Positions 35,945 to 43,262 of a DNA stretch of 64,000 nucleotides are shown in pieces. Both the position numbers and the translations under genes were made by a program. The notes under the pieces are model-generated. The model was not told the origin of the DNA. It worked only from the letters and a program-made list of their open reading frames with translations, and did not search any database. Source of the DNA: Demequina aurantiaca (lineage in GTDB: Bacteria > Actinomycetota > Actinomycetes > Actinomycetales > Demequinaceae); contig NZ_BBRF01000001.1 in the NCBI RefSeq assembly GCF_000975135.1, forward strand, positions 1,800,380-1,864,379, given 5' to 3'. The number at the start of each line of letters is the position of its first letter. Positions within the stretch are counted from its first letter, which is position 1.

Positions 35945-36285
35945 GCGCACGCGGTCGACAGCGCGCGGCGGAGGAGACGCTACTCGCCTGGCGCCGCACC
36001 GCCCTGCAGGTGGGTCTGGCGGCGGTCGTTGCTGCGCGTGGCTTGGCACAGCAATTTGGGGTGGGCGTAGTCGTGGTGGCGCTGGGTGCAGTTGCGCTGG
36101 CCGTGGTGGTGCACGCTTCTGCCAGCCGAGCGTATTCACGGGCCGCACATGCCGACGGTTCGGTCTCTCAGCGGGCGCTCTCCAGGTTGGAGTCTCCACA
36201 CACCCGACTCACCCTGATTGCTGCCGGCAGTATTGCCGTTGGGCTCCTGTCGATGGGGTGGATGGTGGAGCAGTTGCTGCGCTGA
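35941..36285 (+). CDS. DUF202 membrane protein 2
   Basis: This 114-residue protein starts at ATG 35941 in an ATGA overlap. Its N-terminus AAEETLLAWRRTALQVGLAAV is a divergent DUF202 motif, followed by helices at about 40-62 and 88-110. With the preceding gene it probably forms a heteromeric membrane unit, which is inference. It converges on the SDR gene with a 9-base gap. Confidence 0.82.
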   Translation: MSARGRQRAAEETLLAWRRTALQVGLAAVVAARGLAQQFGVGVVVVALGAVALAVVVHASASRAYSRAAHADGSVSQRALSRLESPHTRLTLIAAGSIAVGLLSMGWMVEQLLR

Positions 36286-36294
36286 CGGTGTCCA

Positions 36295-37191
36295 TCACGG
36301 CGTGGGCAGGCCGCCGTTCACGTTGAGGGTCTCGCCCACCACATAACTGGACTCTGGTGACGCCAGGAATACGTAGGCGGGAGCGAGTTCCACGGGCTGG
36401 CCCATCCGCCCCAATGCCGTGTTCTCGCCGAAGTGCTCAATCTTGTCCTGAGGCTGCCCGTCCGTAACCTGCAACACCGTCCAAATGGGTCCGGGTGCCA
36501 CCGCGTTCACCCTGATGCCTCGCGGAGCGAGTTGCATTGCGAGCCCCTTGGTGAAGCCATTGATACCAGCCTTAGTGGTGGCGTAGTCCACCAGAATGGG
36601 GGATGGCTTGTACGCCTGGACTGACGTGGTGTTGATGACGGTTGAGCCCGGTTGCAAGTGGGGGAGTGCCGCGCGCGTGATCCAATGCATGGCGTAGAGG
36701 TTGGTCTTCATTGTCCGGTCGAACTGCTCGTCGTCAAGGTCCTCGAGATCTTCCGTGAATATCTGGTGGCCGGCATTGTTCACGACAATGTCCAAGCCGC
36801 CCAGCGCTTCGGCGGCCTGTGATACGAGCTCCGCGCAGAAGTCGCGCTCTCGGATATCGCCGGGGATGAGTTCGGCGATCCGTCCCTCCGCCCTGACGAT
36901 GTCCGCGACGTGGTCGGCATCTACTTGCTCGCTAGGAAGATAGTTCAGCGCGACGTCGGCGCCCTCCCTCGCGAAGGCAATCGCGACCGCTGCGCCGATG
37001 CCCGAGTCGCCTCCCGTGATGAGAGCCTTGCGACCCGTGAGCCGCTCGGTTCCACGGTAGGACTCTTCTCCATGGTCGGGACTCGGATTGAGGCGCGCGT
37101 CCTGTCCGGGAACGCTCTGCTGCTGGCGTTGCGGTGTGATGTGCGAGAACCGCTTTGTAGGATCGGTGAGGGCGAGTTGATCGTCGGTCAT
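36295..37191 (-). CDS. SDR family oxidoreductase, GSP39/YghA-like
   Basis: This 298-residue short-chain dehydrogenase has the extended N-terminus (about 45 residues) of the general-stress-protein-39 group. The cofactor motif is TGGDSGIG near 58-65, NNAG is present, and the catalytic Tyr-Lys is in DYATTKAG with the Ser in TTSVQAYKPS. The C-terminus NVNGGLPTP fits the group. The ATG at 37191 follows AAAGGA at 7 bases. The neighbours include a stress-type small protein, compatible with a stress role; the substrate is unknown. Confidence 0.88.
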   Translation of the reverse strand: MTDDQLALTDPTKRFSHITPQRQQQSVPGQDARLNPSPDHGEESYRGTERLTGRKALITGGDSGIGAAVAIAFAREGADVALNYLPSEQVDADHVADIVRAEGRIAELIPGDIRERDFCAELVSQAAEALGGLDIVVNNAGHQIFTEDLEDLDDEQFDRTMKTNLYAMHWITRAALPHLQPGSTVINTTSVQAYKPSPILVDYATTKAGINGFTKGLAMQLAPRGIRVNAVAPGPIWTVLQVTDGQPQDKIEHFGENTALGRMGQPVELAPAYVFLASPESSYVVGETLNVNGGLPTP

Positions 37192-37215
37192 GGTAGTTCC
37201 TTTCAGAGACACGGT

Positions 37216-37250
37216 GGACTCCCTCAGTATTTTCAGATTAGGGAGAGTCC
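37216..37250. other. Imperfect hairpin in the SDR leader
   Basis: GGACTCCCT (37216) and AGGGAGAGTCC (37240) can pair with one or two bulged bases around an A/T-rich loop. It lies 25 bases before the SDR start codon and may be an operator or leader hairpin. Confidence 0.35.
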
Positions 37251-37383
37251 CTGCAGGTTGCACGGCGAACTTCCCTTTTTTCGCCCTCTGCGGAAAGCGC
37301 CCCATTTGTGACCGTGCGTGCTAGACCTGAAGGGGTGCGAGCACGGCGCTCGCAGCGGCGAAAAGCGAGGAAGGGTTGTGGTT

Positions 37384-37557
37384 ATGCCTGACAACAACAA
37401 TTGGTCCGAGAAGCGCGAGCGTCAGTACGAGCACGTCAAAGAATCCGAGAAGGAAATGGGCAAGTCTGACGACAGGGCCGAGGAAATTGCTGCTCGCACT
37501 GTGAACAAGGAACGAGCCCGTAAGGGTGAGACCAAGGACGTCGTCGAGAACGACTGA
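37384..37557 (+). CDS. Small hydrophilic protein, often named plasmid stabilisation protein
   Basis: This 57-residue charged protein (NNWSEKRERQYEHVKESEKE, then EEIAARTVNKERARKGE) matches a widespread short family usually annotated as plasmid stabilisation protein, although no plasmid role is established. AGGAAGGG lies 7-8 bases before the ATG at 37384. It precedes tal by 53 bases and may share its promoter. It is helical and intrinsically soluble; stress association in other bacteria is common in annotation but unproven here. Confidence 0.82.
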   Translation: MPDNNNWSEKRERQYEHVKESEKEMGKSDDRAEEIAARTVNKERARKGETKDVVEND

Positions 37558-37610
37558 CGACGCGTTCTATCTCGCCATCAATCCCAATCATCACCGAGCA
37601 TGGAGGACAA

Positions 37611-38723
37611 GTGTCCGAGCACTCTGCAGCACTGAAGCACCTATCGAAGGCCGGCGTATCCATCTGGCTTGACGACCTATCGCGCGAACGCCTGAACACT
37701 GGCTCGTTGGCCGCGGATGTCGCCGAGAATCACATCGTGGGCGTGACGTCGAACCCCAGCATCTTCGCCAAGTCCATCGGTGACCCGGACACGACGGACT
37801 ATGACCGTCAGCTCGAGGACCTGCGCGAACGCGAGGTGACCGTAGGCGAGGCGGTACGCATGATGACCACCGCCGACGTCCGCGGGGCGTGCGATGTGTT
37901 GGGTGAGACCTACGAGCGCACCAGCGGCGTTGACGGCCGAGTGTCGATCGAGGTGAGCCCTTTCTACGCTCGCGACACCGCGAAGACCATCGCCGAGGCT
38001 CGCCAGCTGCACTGGCTGGTCGACCGACCCAACGTGCTGATCAAGATTCCCGCCACCAAGGAGGGCCTGCCGGCGATCCGCGCCGTGTTGGGCCAGGGCA
38101 TCTCCGTCAACGTGACGCTCATCTTCTCCCCAGAGCGTTACAAGGAGGTCCTCGAGGCCTTCCTGCTTGGCCTGGAGGACGCGAAAGCCAACGGTCTCGA
38201 CCTGTCGCTCATCGAGTCGGTTGCCTCGTTCTTCATTAGTCGCATCGACACCGAGGTGGACAATCGCCTGGGGGAGAACGGGCCGAACGCCGAGTTGCGC
38301 GGGACCGCGGGCATCGCCAGCGGCCGCCTAGCGTACGAGCACTTTGACGAGGTCATGGGCTCCGACCGCTGGAAGGCGCTCGCGGACGAAGGTGCGCACC
38401 CGCAGCGACTGCTCTGGGCATCCACGGGAGTCAAGAACCCGGACTATCCCGCCACCATGTACGTGGACGAGCTGGTGACCGAGGACGTCGTCAACACGAT
38501 GCCCCAGGCCACGATCGATGCGGTTGCCGCCGCGGGCCAGGACCACTTCTCGGACACCATCAAGGGCACCTACGAGTCCGCTCACGCGGTCATGTCCGGG
38601 CTCGCCGATGCGGGAGTCGATATGGCGGAGGTCACGCAACTGCTCGAGGACCAGGGCGTCAAGAGCTTCGCGGACGCGTGGCAGGGTCTGCTCGACGGCG
38701 TCGAAGAGTCCCTCAAGGGCTAA
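37611..38723 (+). CDS. tal: Transaldolase
   Basis: This enzyme exchanges a dihydroxyacetone unit between pentose-phosphate sugars. The 370-residue product is of the long actinobacterial type. The Schiff-base lysine is Lys145 in VLIKIPAT. GVTSNPSIFAKSI near 44-56 and the LLWASTGVKNPDYP stretch are characteristic. The start is GTG 37611 with GGAGG 4 bases upstream. With gnd and zwf nearby, it completes part of a pentose-phosphate group, although not in one operon. Confidence 0.94.
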   Translation: MSEHSAALKHLSKAGVSIWLDDLSRERLNTGSLAADVAENHIVGVTSNPSIFAKSIGDPDTTDYDRQLEDLREREVTVGEAVRMMTTADVRGACDVLGETYERTSGVDGRVSIEVSPFYARDTAKTIAEARQLHWLVDRPNVLIKIPATKEGLPAIRAVLGQGISVNVTLIFSPERYKEVLEAFLLGLEDAKANGLDLSLIESVASFFISRIDTEVDNRLGENGPNAELRGTAGIASGRLAYEHFDEVMGSDRWKALADEGAHPQRLLWASTGVKNPDYPATMYVDELVTEDVVNTMPQATIDAVAAAGQDHFSDTIKGTYESAHAVMSGLADAGVDMAEVTQLLEDQGVKSFADAWQGLLDGVEESLKG

Positions 38724-38736
38724 CTCACGTGTAGCG

Positions 38737-38792
38737 GTTCACGGTATTGCCCGAACCAAGGGAACCCTTGGGATCTAGGCGATACCGTGAAC
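38737..38792. terminator. Nested bidirectional hairpin between tal and permease
   Basis: GTTCACGGTATTGCC (38737-38751) pairs with GGCGATACCGTGAAC (38778-38792) over 15 positions. Inside, CCAAGGG (38756) pairs with CCCTTGG (38765). The right arm covers the last permease codons. The location between convergent genes suits a shared terminator. Confidence 0.75.
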
Positions 38793-40013
38793 GGCGCGCG
38801 AGCGGCGCGAGATTGCGTCCACGATCACCGCAAGGAGCAGCACTGCGCCCGTGACCATGTATCGCACGGACGAGTCGAGGCTGAGCAACGTCAGGCCGCT
38901 CGAGATCGACATGATGACCACGATGCCGAGGAGCGCCGACCAGGCCGATCCGCGCCCGCCAAAGAGGCTGGTGCCGCCAATGACGGCCGCGGCGATGGCA
39001 GTCAGATTGACATCGCTGCCGCCGGAACTCTGATTCGCGGCAGCCAGGCGCGCTGCGGCGAGGATTCCTCCAAGAGCGGCGAAGGTGGTCGCCGCCATGA
39101 ACACGGAGATGTAGACGCGATTGACACGGATTCCCGCGCGGCGGGCTGCCTCGACGTTGCCACCCACCGCGTACACCGAACGGCCCCACTTGGTGCGCGT
39201 CAGCATGTAGTTCGCGCACACCACGAGCATGACGAACAGCACGAACATCAGGCCAATCCCACGGTCCTTGTTCAGGTACCAGGAACCGAAACCCAGCAGG
39301 GCGAGCAGAGAAAGCGCACGGATCGCGGTCTCGGTGATGTGCATCGACCCGAGTCCCGCAGCGGCACGTCGGCGCTGTGCCCGGAACGTGACCCAGAAGT
39401 ACAGGCCCGCAGCCGCGACGGCGGCAATGTAGGACACGACGTCGGGCAGGAACATCTGCTGCGCGAAGCGCACAATCCACGAGTCAAAGGGAAGGTTGAT
39501 GGACCCGTCGTCGCCCAGCACCCACAATTGAAGACCGAGCACACCGAGCAAACCGGCAAGCGTGATGATGAACGTGGGGACACCGAAGCGCGTGTAGAGG
39601 AAGCCGTACACCGCACCAATCGCTGCGCCGGCAGTCAACGCGAGAAGGATCGACGCGACCACGGGCCAGTCCCATTGGACAAACGTCACCCCCAGAATCG
39701 CTGCGGCGAGGCCGCTGATTGATCCCACGGAGAGGTCGATCTGGCCGAGGAGCAGCACCAGCACGACGCCAATCGAGATGGTGCCGACCGCGGCGCACTG
39801 CAAAGCCAGGTTCACGAGGTTGGGGGCCGTGAGGAACGTGGGGTTGAGAATCTGAAAGACCACCCAGATGATGATCAGGCCGATGACCACCGGGGTCGAT
39901 CCCAGATCGCCGTCGCTGAGGCGCTGCTTGAAGGCGCGCAGCGAGTCACCGATGCGCCGCTGCTTCGATGGTGCTGTCACGACGCGGTTGCTGCCGGTGG
40001 TGGGCGTCGTCAT
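38775..40013 (-). CDS. Sugar ABC transporter permease (XylH-like)
   Basis: This 412-residue integral membrane protein of the BPD_transp_2 class has about ten transmembrane helices. QIDLSVGSISGLAAAILG and AVGGNVEAARRAGIRVNRV (EAA-like loop contacting the ATPase) are visible. It is the single permease for the transporter encoded with the ATPase and binding protein, typical of xylose/ribose/multiple-sugar systems. The ATG overlaps the ATPase stop. The last codons sit in the terminator hairpin. Confidence 0.9.
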   Translation of the reverse strand: MTTPTTGSNRVVTAPSKQRRIGDSLRAFKQRLSDGDLGSTPVVIGLIIIWVVFQILNPTFLTAPNLVNLALQCAAVGTISIGVVLVLLLGQIDLSVGSISGLAAAILGVTFVQWDWPVVASILLALTAGAAIGAVYGFLYTRFGVPTFIITLAGLLGVLGLQLWVLGDDGSINLPFDSWIVRFAQQMFLPDVVSYIAAVAAAGLYFWVTFRAQRRRAAAGLGSMHITETAIRALSLLALLGFGSWYLNKDRGIGLMFVLFVMLVVCANYMLTRTKWGRSVYAVGGNVEAARRAGIRVNRVYISVFMAATTFAALGGILAAARLAAANQSSGGSDVNLTAIAAAVIGGTSLFGGRGSAWSALLGIVVIMSISSGLTLLSLDSSVRYMVTGAVLLLAVIVDAISRRSRAVHGIA

Positions 40014-40813
40014 GGCTGCCGCCCTTCCGTCGAGGCCTGCGCGCGGCGACTGACGGCATTGTCGGTGGCACCGGTGATGGCGGCGATGATTTGCTCATAA
40101 CTGACGTCTGGCACGCGGAACTCGCCATTGTTCTTGCCGAGTCGAAGCACCACCACGCGGTCGGCGACGGCTTGCACGTCGGCCATGTTGTGGCTGATGA
40201 GGACCACCCCGAGCCCGCTCTCTCGCAGGCGTTCGATCAGGTTGAGCACCTCCGCGGTCTGCGCTACTCCCAGAGCCGCAGTGGGCTCGTCTAGCACCAC
40301 TACGGTCGGTTCTCCCACGAGCGAGCGTGCAATCGCCACTGTCTGACGCTGCCCACCGGACAACGAAGCGATGGGAGTGCGCACGGTGGGTAGCTTGGCG
40401 GAGAGTTGGCGCAGCAGAGCCCAGGCACGCTGCTCCATCTCGACCTCATCGAGGGCCATGTCACCCACCTCGCGTCCCAGGAATAGGTTCGCGACCACGT
40501 CGAGGTTGTCGCACAGCGCGAGGTCCTGAAAGACCGTGGCGATGCCGAGCTCGCGGGCATCAGCGGGGGAGTCAATCGTGACAGGTTCGCCCTGGTAGAG
40601 AATCTCTCCGGAGGTCGCGCGGTGATCCCCGGCCAGGACTTTCACGAGCGTGGTCTTGCCAGCCCCATTGTCGCCCACGACCGCCACGACCTCGCCAGCG
40701 TAGACATCAAAGTCCACGCCTTGGAGCGCCTTGACCGCGCCGAAGTTCTTGGTCACGCCGCGCAGCGAGAACAGCGGCACTTCCTCCACCACATGGAGAT
40801 CTTCAATAGGCAC
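40010..40813 (-). CDS. Sugar ABC transporter ATPase (single domain, XylG-like)
   Basis: This 267-residue ATPase energises sugar uptake. The GTG at 40813 is chosen: GGGAG lies 7 bases upstream, and an earlier in-frame start at 40903 would overlap the binding-protein gene by 80 bases. Walker A is GDNGAGKTTLVKV, the signature LSGGQRQ, and Walker B VVVLDEPTAALG. It has one ATPase domain rather than the fused double form of RbsA/XylG, as in FrcA-type transporters. Confidence 0.92.
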   Translation of the reverse strand: MPIEDLHVVEEVPLFSLRGVTKNFGAVKALQGVDFDVYAGEVVAVVGDNGAGKTTLVKVLAGDHRATSGEILYQGEPVTIDSPADARELGIATVFQDLALCDNLDVVANLFLGREVGDMALDEVEMEQRAWALLRQLSAKLPTVRTPIASLSGGQRQTVAIARSLVGEPTVVVLDEPTAALGVAQTAEVLNLIERLRESGLGVVLISHNMADVQAVADRVVVLRLGKNNGEFRVPDVSYEQIIAAITGATDNAVSRRAQASTEGRQP

Positions 40814-40823
40814 GAGCGTCTCC

Positions 40824-41948
40824 CTATCCGATTCCAGCGTCGGCACACGCGGACGCGTACTCAGGGGTGCAGATTTGGTCGACGGTGTAGAAGCCGTCGG
40901 CAATCACGGTGTCCATGATGTTGCTCTTGGTGACGGCGACCGGGTCGAACAACGTCGTGCGAACTCCCTTGATGTCTTCACCCGCGCTCACCGCGCCATC
41001 AGCTAGCAACTCGAACGCCGCATCGGCGGCAGCCCGCGCCTGAGTGGGTATGGCCTTGTAGACGGTCATGTACTGATCTCCCGCAATGATGCGCTGGATG
41101 GCGGCGAGGTCGCCGTCCTGCCCGGTGACGGGCGGAAGCGGGTGAACCCCGGCGGCCTTTAACGCGGCAATCGCCCCGCCCGCGGTTCCGTCGTTCGCGG
41201 CGTAGACGCCCGCAATTCGGTCGCCGTGCTGAACTACTTGACCGGCGGCCCATTCCTGGGCCTTGTCCGGGCTCCAGTCGGGTGAGTCGTATTCCGCAAT
41301 CACTGTCAGGTTTGACTCGTCGATCACAGAGTGGGCGCCGTCCTTGAAGTCCTGGGCGTTGGGGTCCGTGGGGGAGCCGTTGATCATGATGATGTCGCCG
41401 TGAGTGTCGCCGTTCGCGGCCATGCCATCCACCAGCGCGACGCCCTGCAATTCACCTACGGCCTCGCCGTTGAAGGACACGAAATAGGCGATGTCCGCCT
41501 CGGCAATCTCGCGGTCGTAGGCAATGACGGGCACGCCCCGAGCGTTGGCGGCGACGACAATGGACCTCGCCGCGGAGGAGTCCACCGCATCGAGGACGAG
41601 GACATCGATGTCCTGCGTGAGTGCAGACTCGGCCTGCTGTTGCTGCTTGGAGGCGTCGCCGTCGGCATTCGAGTAGATCAGCTCACAACTGGGGCAGACC
41701 TCCGCCAGGCGATCCTCGAACACTGGGTGGTCCACGGCCTCATAGCGGGTGGTCTTGGACTCCGGAAGCAGAAAGGCCACCCGGCCGCCGTCGCCGGAGT
41801 CGCTGTCCGTAGTACTCGGACTGCAACCGGATAGCGCGACCGCGGCGAGCCCGAGCGCCACCATGCGCGCCCCTGTTCCTCGGATGGCGCTGCCCAACGG
41901 AGTCCGGCGTGGGCGTGGTGCCCGCGGCGGTAAAGTCACTGGCGTCAT
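40824..41948 (-). CDS. Periplasmic-type sugar-binding lipoprotein (XylF-like)
   Basis: This 374-residue type I binding protein has an unusually long, Arg/Pro-rich N-region before its signal helix and a lipobox LSGC (Cys about 42). The sugar-binding core shows RVAFLLPESKTTRYE, VIAYDREI, GVYAANDGTAGGAIAAL and VTGQDGDLAAIQRI, as in xylose/multiple-sugar binding proteins. The ATG overlaps the ROK gene stop (ATGA). It delivers substrate to the permease and ATPase encoded next. Confidence 0.9.
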   Translation of the reverse strand: MTPVTLPPRAPRPRRTPLGSAIRGTGARMVALGLAAVALSGCSPSTTDSDSGDGGRVAFLLPESKTTRYEAVDHPVFEDRLAEVCPSCELIYSNADGDASKQQQQAESALTQDIDVLVLDAVDSSAARSIVVAANARGVPVIAYDREIAEADIAYFVSFNGEAVGELQGVALVDGMAANGDTHGDIIMINGSPTDPNAQDFKDGAHSVIDESNLTVIAEYDSPDWSPDKAQEWAAGQVVQHGDRIAGVYAANDGTAGGAIAALKAAGVHPLPPVTGQDGDLAAIQRIIAGDQYMTVYKAIPTQARAAADAAFELLADGAVSAGEDIKGVRTTLFDPVAVTKSNIMDTVIADGFYTVDQICTPEYASACADAGIG

Positions 41949-43174
41949 GAAGCGACGGCCTTAGTGTGCGTGGTGTGGGCGCGCTGTGAGCTATCCGAAA
42001 CTGCACCGTCGGTGAGCACGCTGAGTTGATCAATTGCGTAACTCACGGCGCCGAGAACCTCGGCGCGATTGCCCAACTGTCCCTGAATGACCTCGGGCGC
42101 GTTCTCCGGAGCGACCAGCAGCGACCGCTCGAGAGTGTGCCGCAGCGGGCCAAGCAGGATCTCGCCGGCGTTGGCAAGATCGCCGCTGACGACGACGCGC
42201 TCGGGATCCAGGATGTTGCAGAGGTCCGCAGTCGCCACGCCGATGCGGTGGCCTGCGTCGGCGATCGCGCGCACGAATCTGGCCTCACCGCCTACGGCAC
42301 GGCTCACCACGTCCTGAAGTTTGAGGCCACGACGGTCGGAACGAAGCGGCTCGATAATGGCCGAGGCGCCCACGTACATTTCGAGGCATCCGCGCTTGCC
42401 GCAACGGCAGAGCGGTCCTTGCTCGTCGACGGTGACGTGGCCGAGTTCTCCGGCGATGCCGTGATTGCCTCGCCACACCTTGCCACCCAGCACGATGCCG
42501 GCGCCGATTCCCTCTGAGGCGTTGATATAGATCATGTCGCCACGGCGGCGGGCGGCCCCACGTCGGTACTCGGCGAGCGCGCCTAAGTTGCAGTTGTTGT
42601 CGACAAACACGCGACAGTTGAGGGCCTCGCCGAGCGACTCCGAGACATTGACACCGTCCCAGCCGCGCATGATGCCCGGGCGAGAGATCAGCCCCGTGCG
42701 CTTGTCGATGGGCGCCTCGATTGCGACACCCACAGCGAGCATTTCGCTCAGATCCGTGTCGAGCGACTCGAACATGTCCGCGAACATGCGCGCCAGGCGG
42801 CCAAGTTCGGCGTCTGCCCGGTGATCCTTGGCGAGCGGAAGGTGGTGCTCCGCGACCACCTGCTGAGCGACATCGGCTACCACCACACGAAGGTGCCGCT
42901 GGGCGATATGTACGCCGCCGACTAGGCCCAACTCGTGGGCGAGCGTGACGAACTGCGCGCGGCGACCGCTCCGCGTGGACTGAGTGGTGTTCAGGATGCC
43001 CTGCGCGGCGAGTTCCTTGACGATGTTGGACACCGATGCGGGGGACAGTCCCGTTGCGCCCACCAGTTCTACCTGCGTCAGTCCGCCGTGCAGTTTGACC
43101 GCGTCGACGATTCGCGCGCGGTTGGCCTCGCGCAACGACGTTTGTGAGCCCGGCGTTGGGCGGTTCGTGGTCAC
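41945..43174 (-). CDS. ROK family transcriptional repressor
   Basis: This 409-residue regulator has an N-terminal winged HTH (about 20-75; LTQVELVGATGLSPASVSNIVKEL). The ROK sugar-kinase-like domain contains a zinc site (CRCGKRGCLEMYVG) and IGAGIVLGG. It is the first gene of the ROK-binding protein-ATPase-permease operon, all overlapping or nearly so, so it should respond to the imported sugar and control its own uptake. The start is GTG 43174 behind a -10 at 6 nt. An inverted repeat immediately upstream is the likely operator. Confidence 0.9.
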   Translation of the reverse strand: MTTNRPTPGSQTSLREANRARIVDAVKLHGGLTQVELVGATGLSPASVSNIVKELAAQGILNTTQSTRSGRRAQFVTLAHELGLVGGVHIAQRHLRVVVADVAQQVVAEHHLPLAKDHRADAELGRLARMFADMFESLDTDLSEMLAVGVAIEAPIDKRTGLISRPGIMRGWDGVNVSESLGEALNCRVFVDNNCNLGALAEYRRGAARRRGDMIYINASEGIGAGIVLGGKVWRGNHGIAGELGHVTVDEQGPLCRCGKRGCLEMYVGASAIIEPLRSDRRGLKLQDVVSRAVGGEARFVRAIADAGHRIGVATADLCNILDPERVVVSGDLANAGEILLGPLRHTLERSLLVAPENAPEVIQGQLGNRAEVLGAVSYAIDQLSVLTDGAVSDSSQRAHTTHTKAVAS

Positions 43175-43180
43175 CCCGCA

Positions 43181-43186
43181 AGGTTA
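43181..43186 (-). promoter_or_regulatory. -10 hexamer of the ROK operon
   Basis: On the minus strand TAACCT ends 6 nt before the GTG at 43174, with no ribosome site between. Confidence 0.5.
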
Positions 43187-43210
43187 CACGGGGCCACCCC
43201 ACGCCCCGTG
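43187..43210. promoter_or_regulatory. Candidate ROK operator
   Basis: CACGGGG and CCCCGTG flank a 10-base spacer directly behind the -10 hexamer. The arrangement fits autoregulation by the ROK protein. Confidence 0.45.
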
Positions 43211-43231
43211 CTGGTTTCCGGCGAGGCGCCC

Positions 43232-43249
43232 CACCCGCGGCCGCGGGTG
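43232..43249. terminator. 18-bp perfect palindrome after the YhgE gene
   Basis: CACCCGCGG joined to CCGCGGGTG is a perfect palindrome 13 bases downstream of the minus-strand YhgE/Pip stop. It could be a terminator hairpin without T-run or a second operator; placement favours the former. Confidence 0.4.
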
Positions 43250-43262
43250 CGACGCGTGGACG

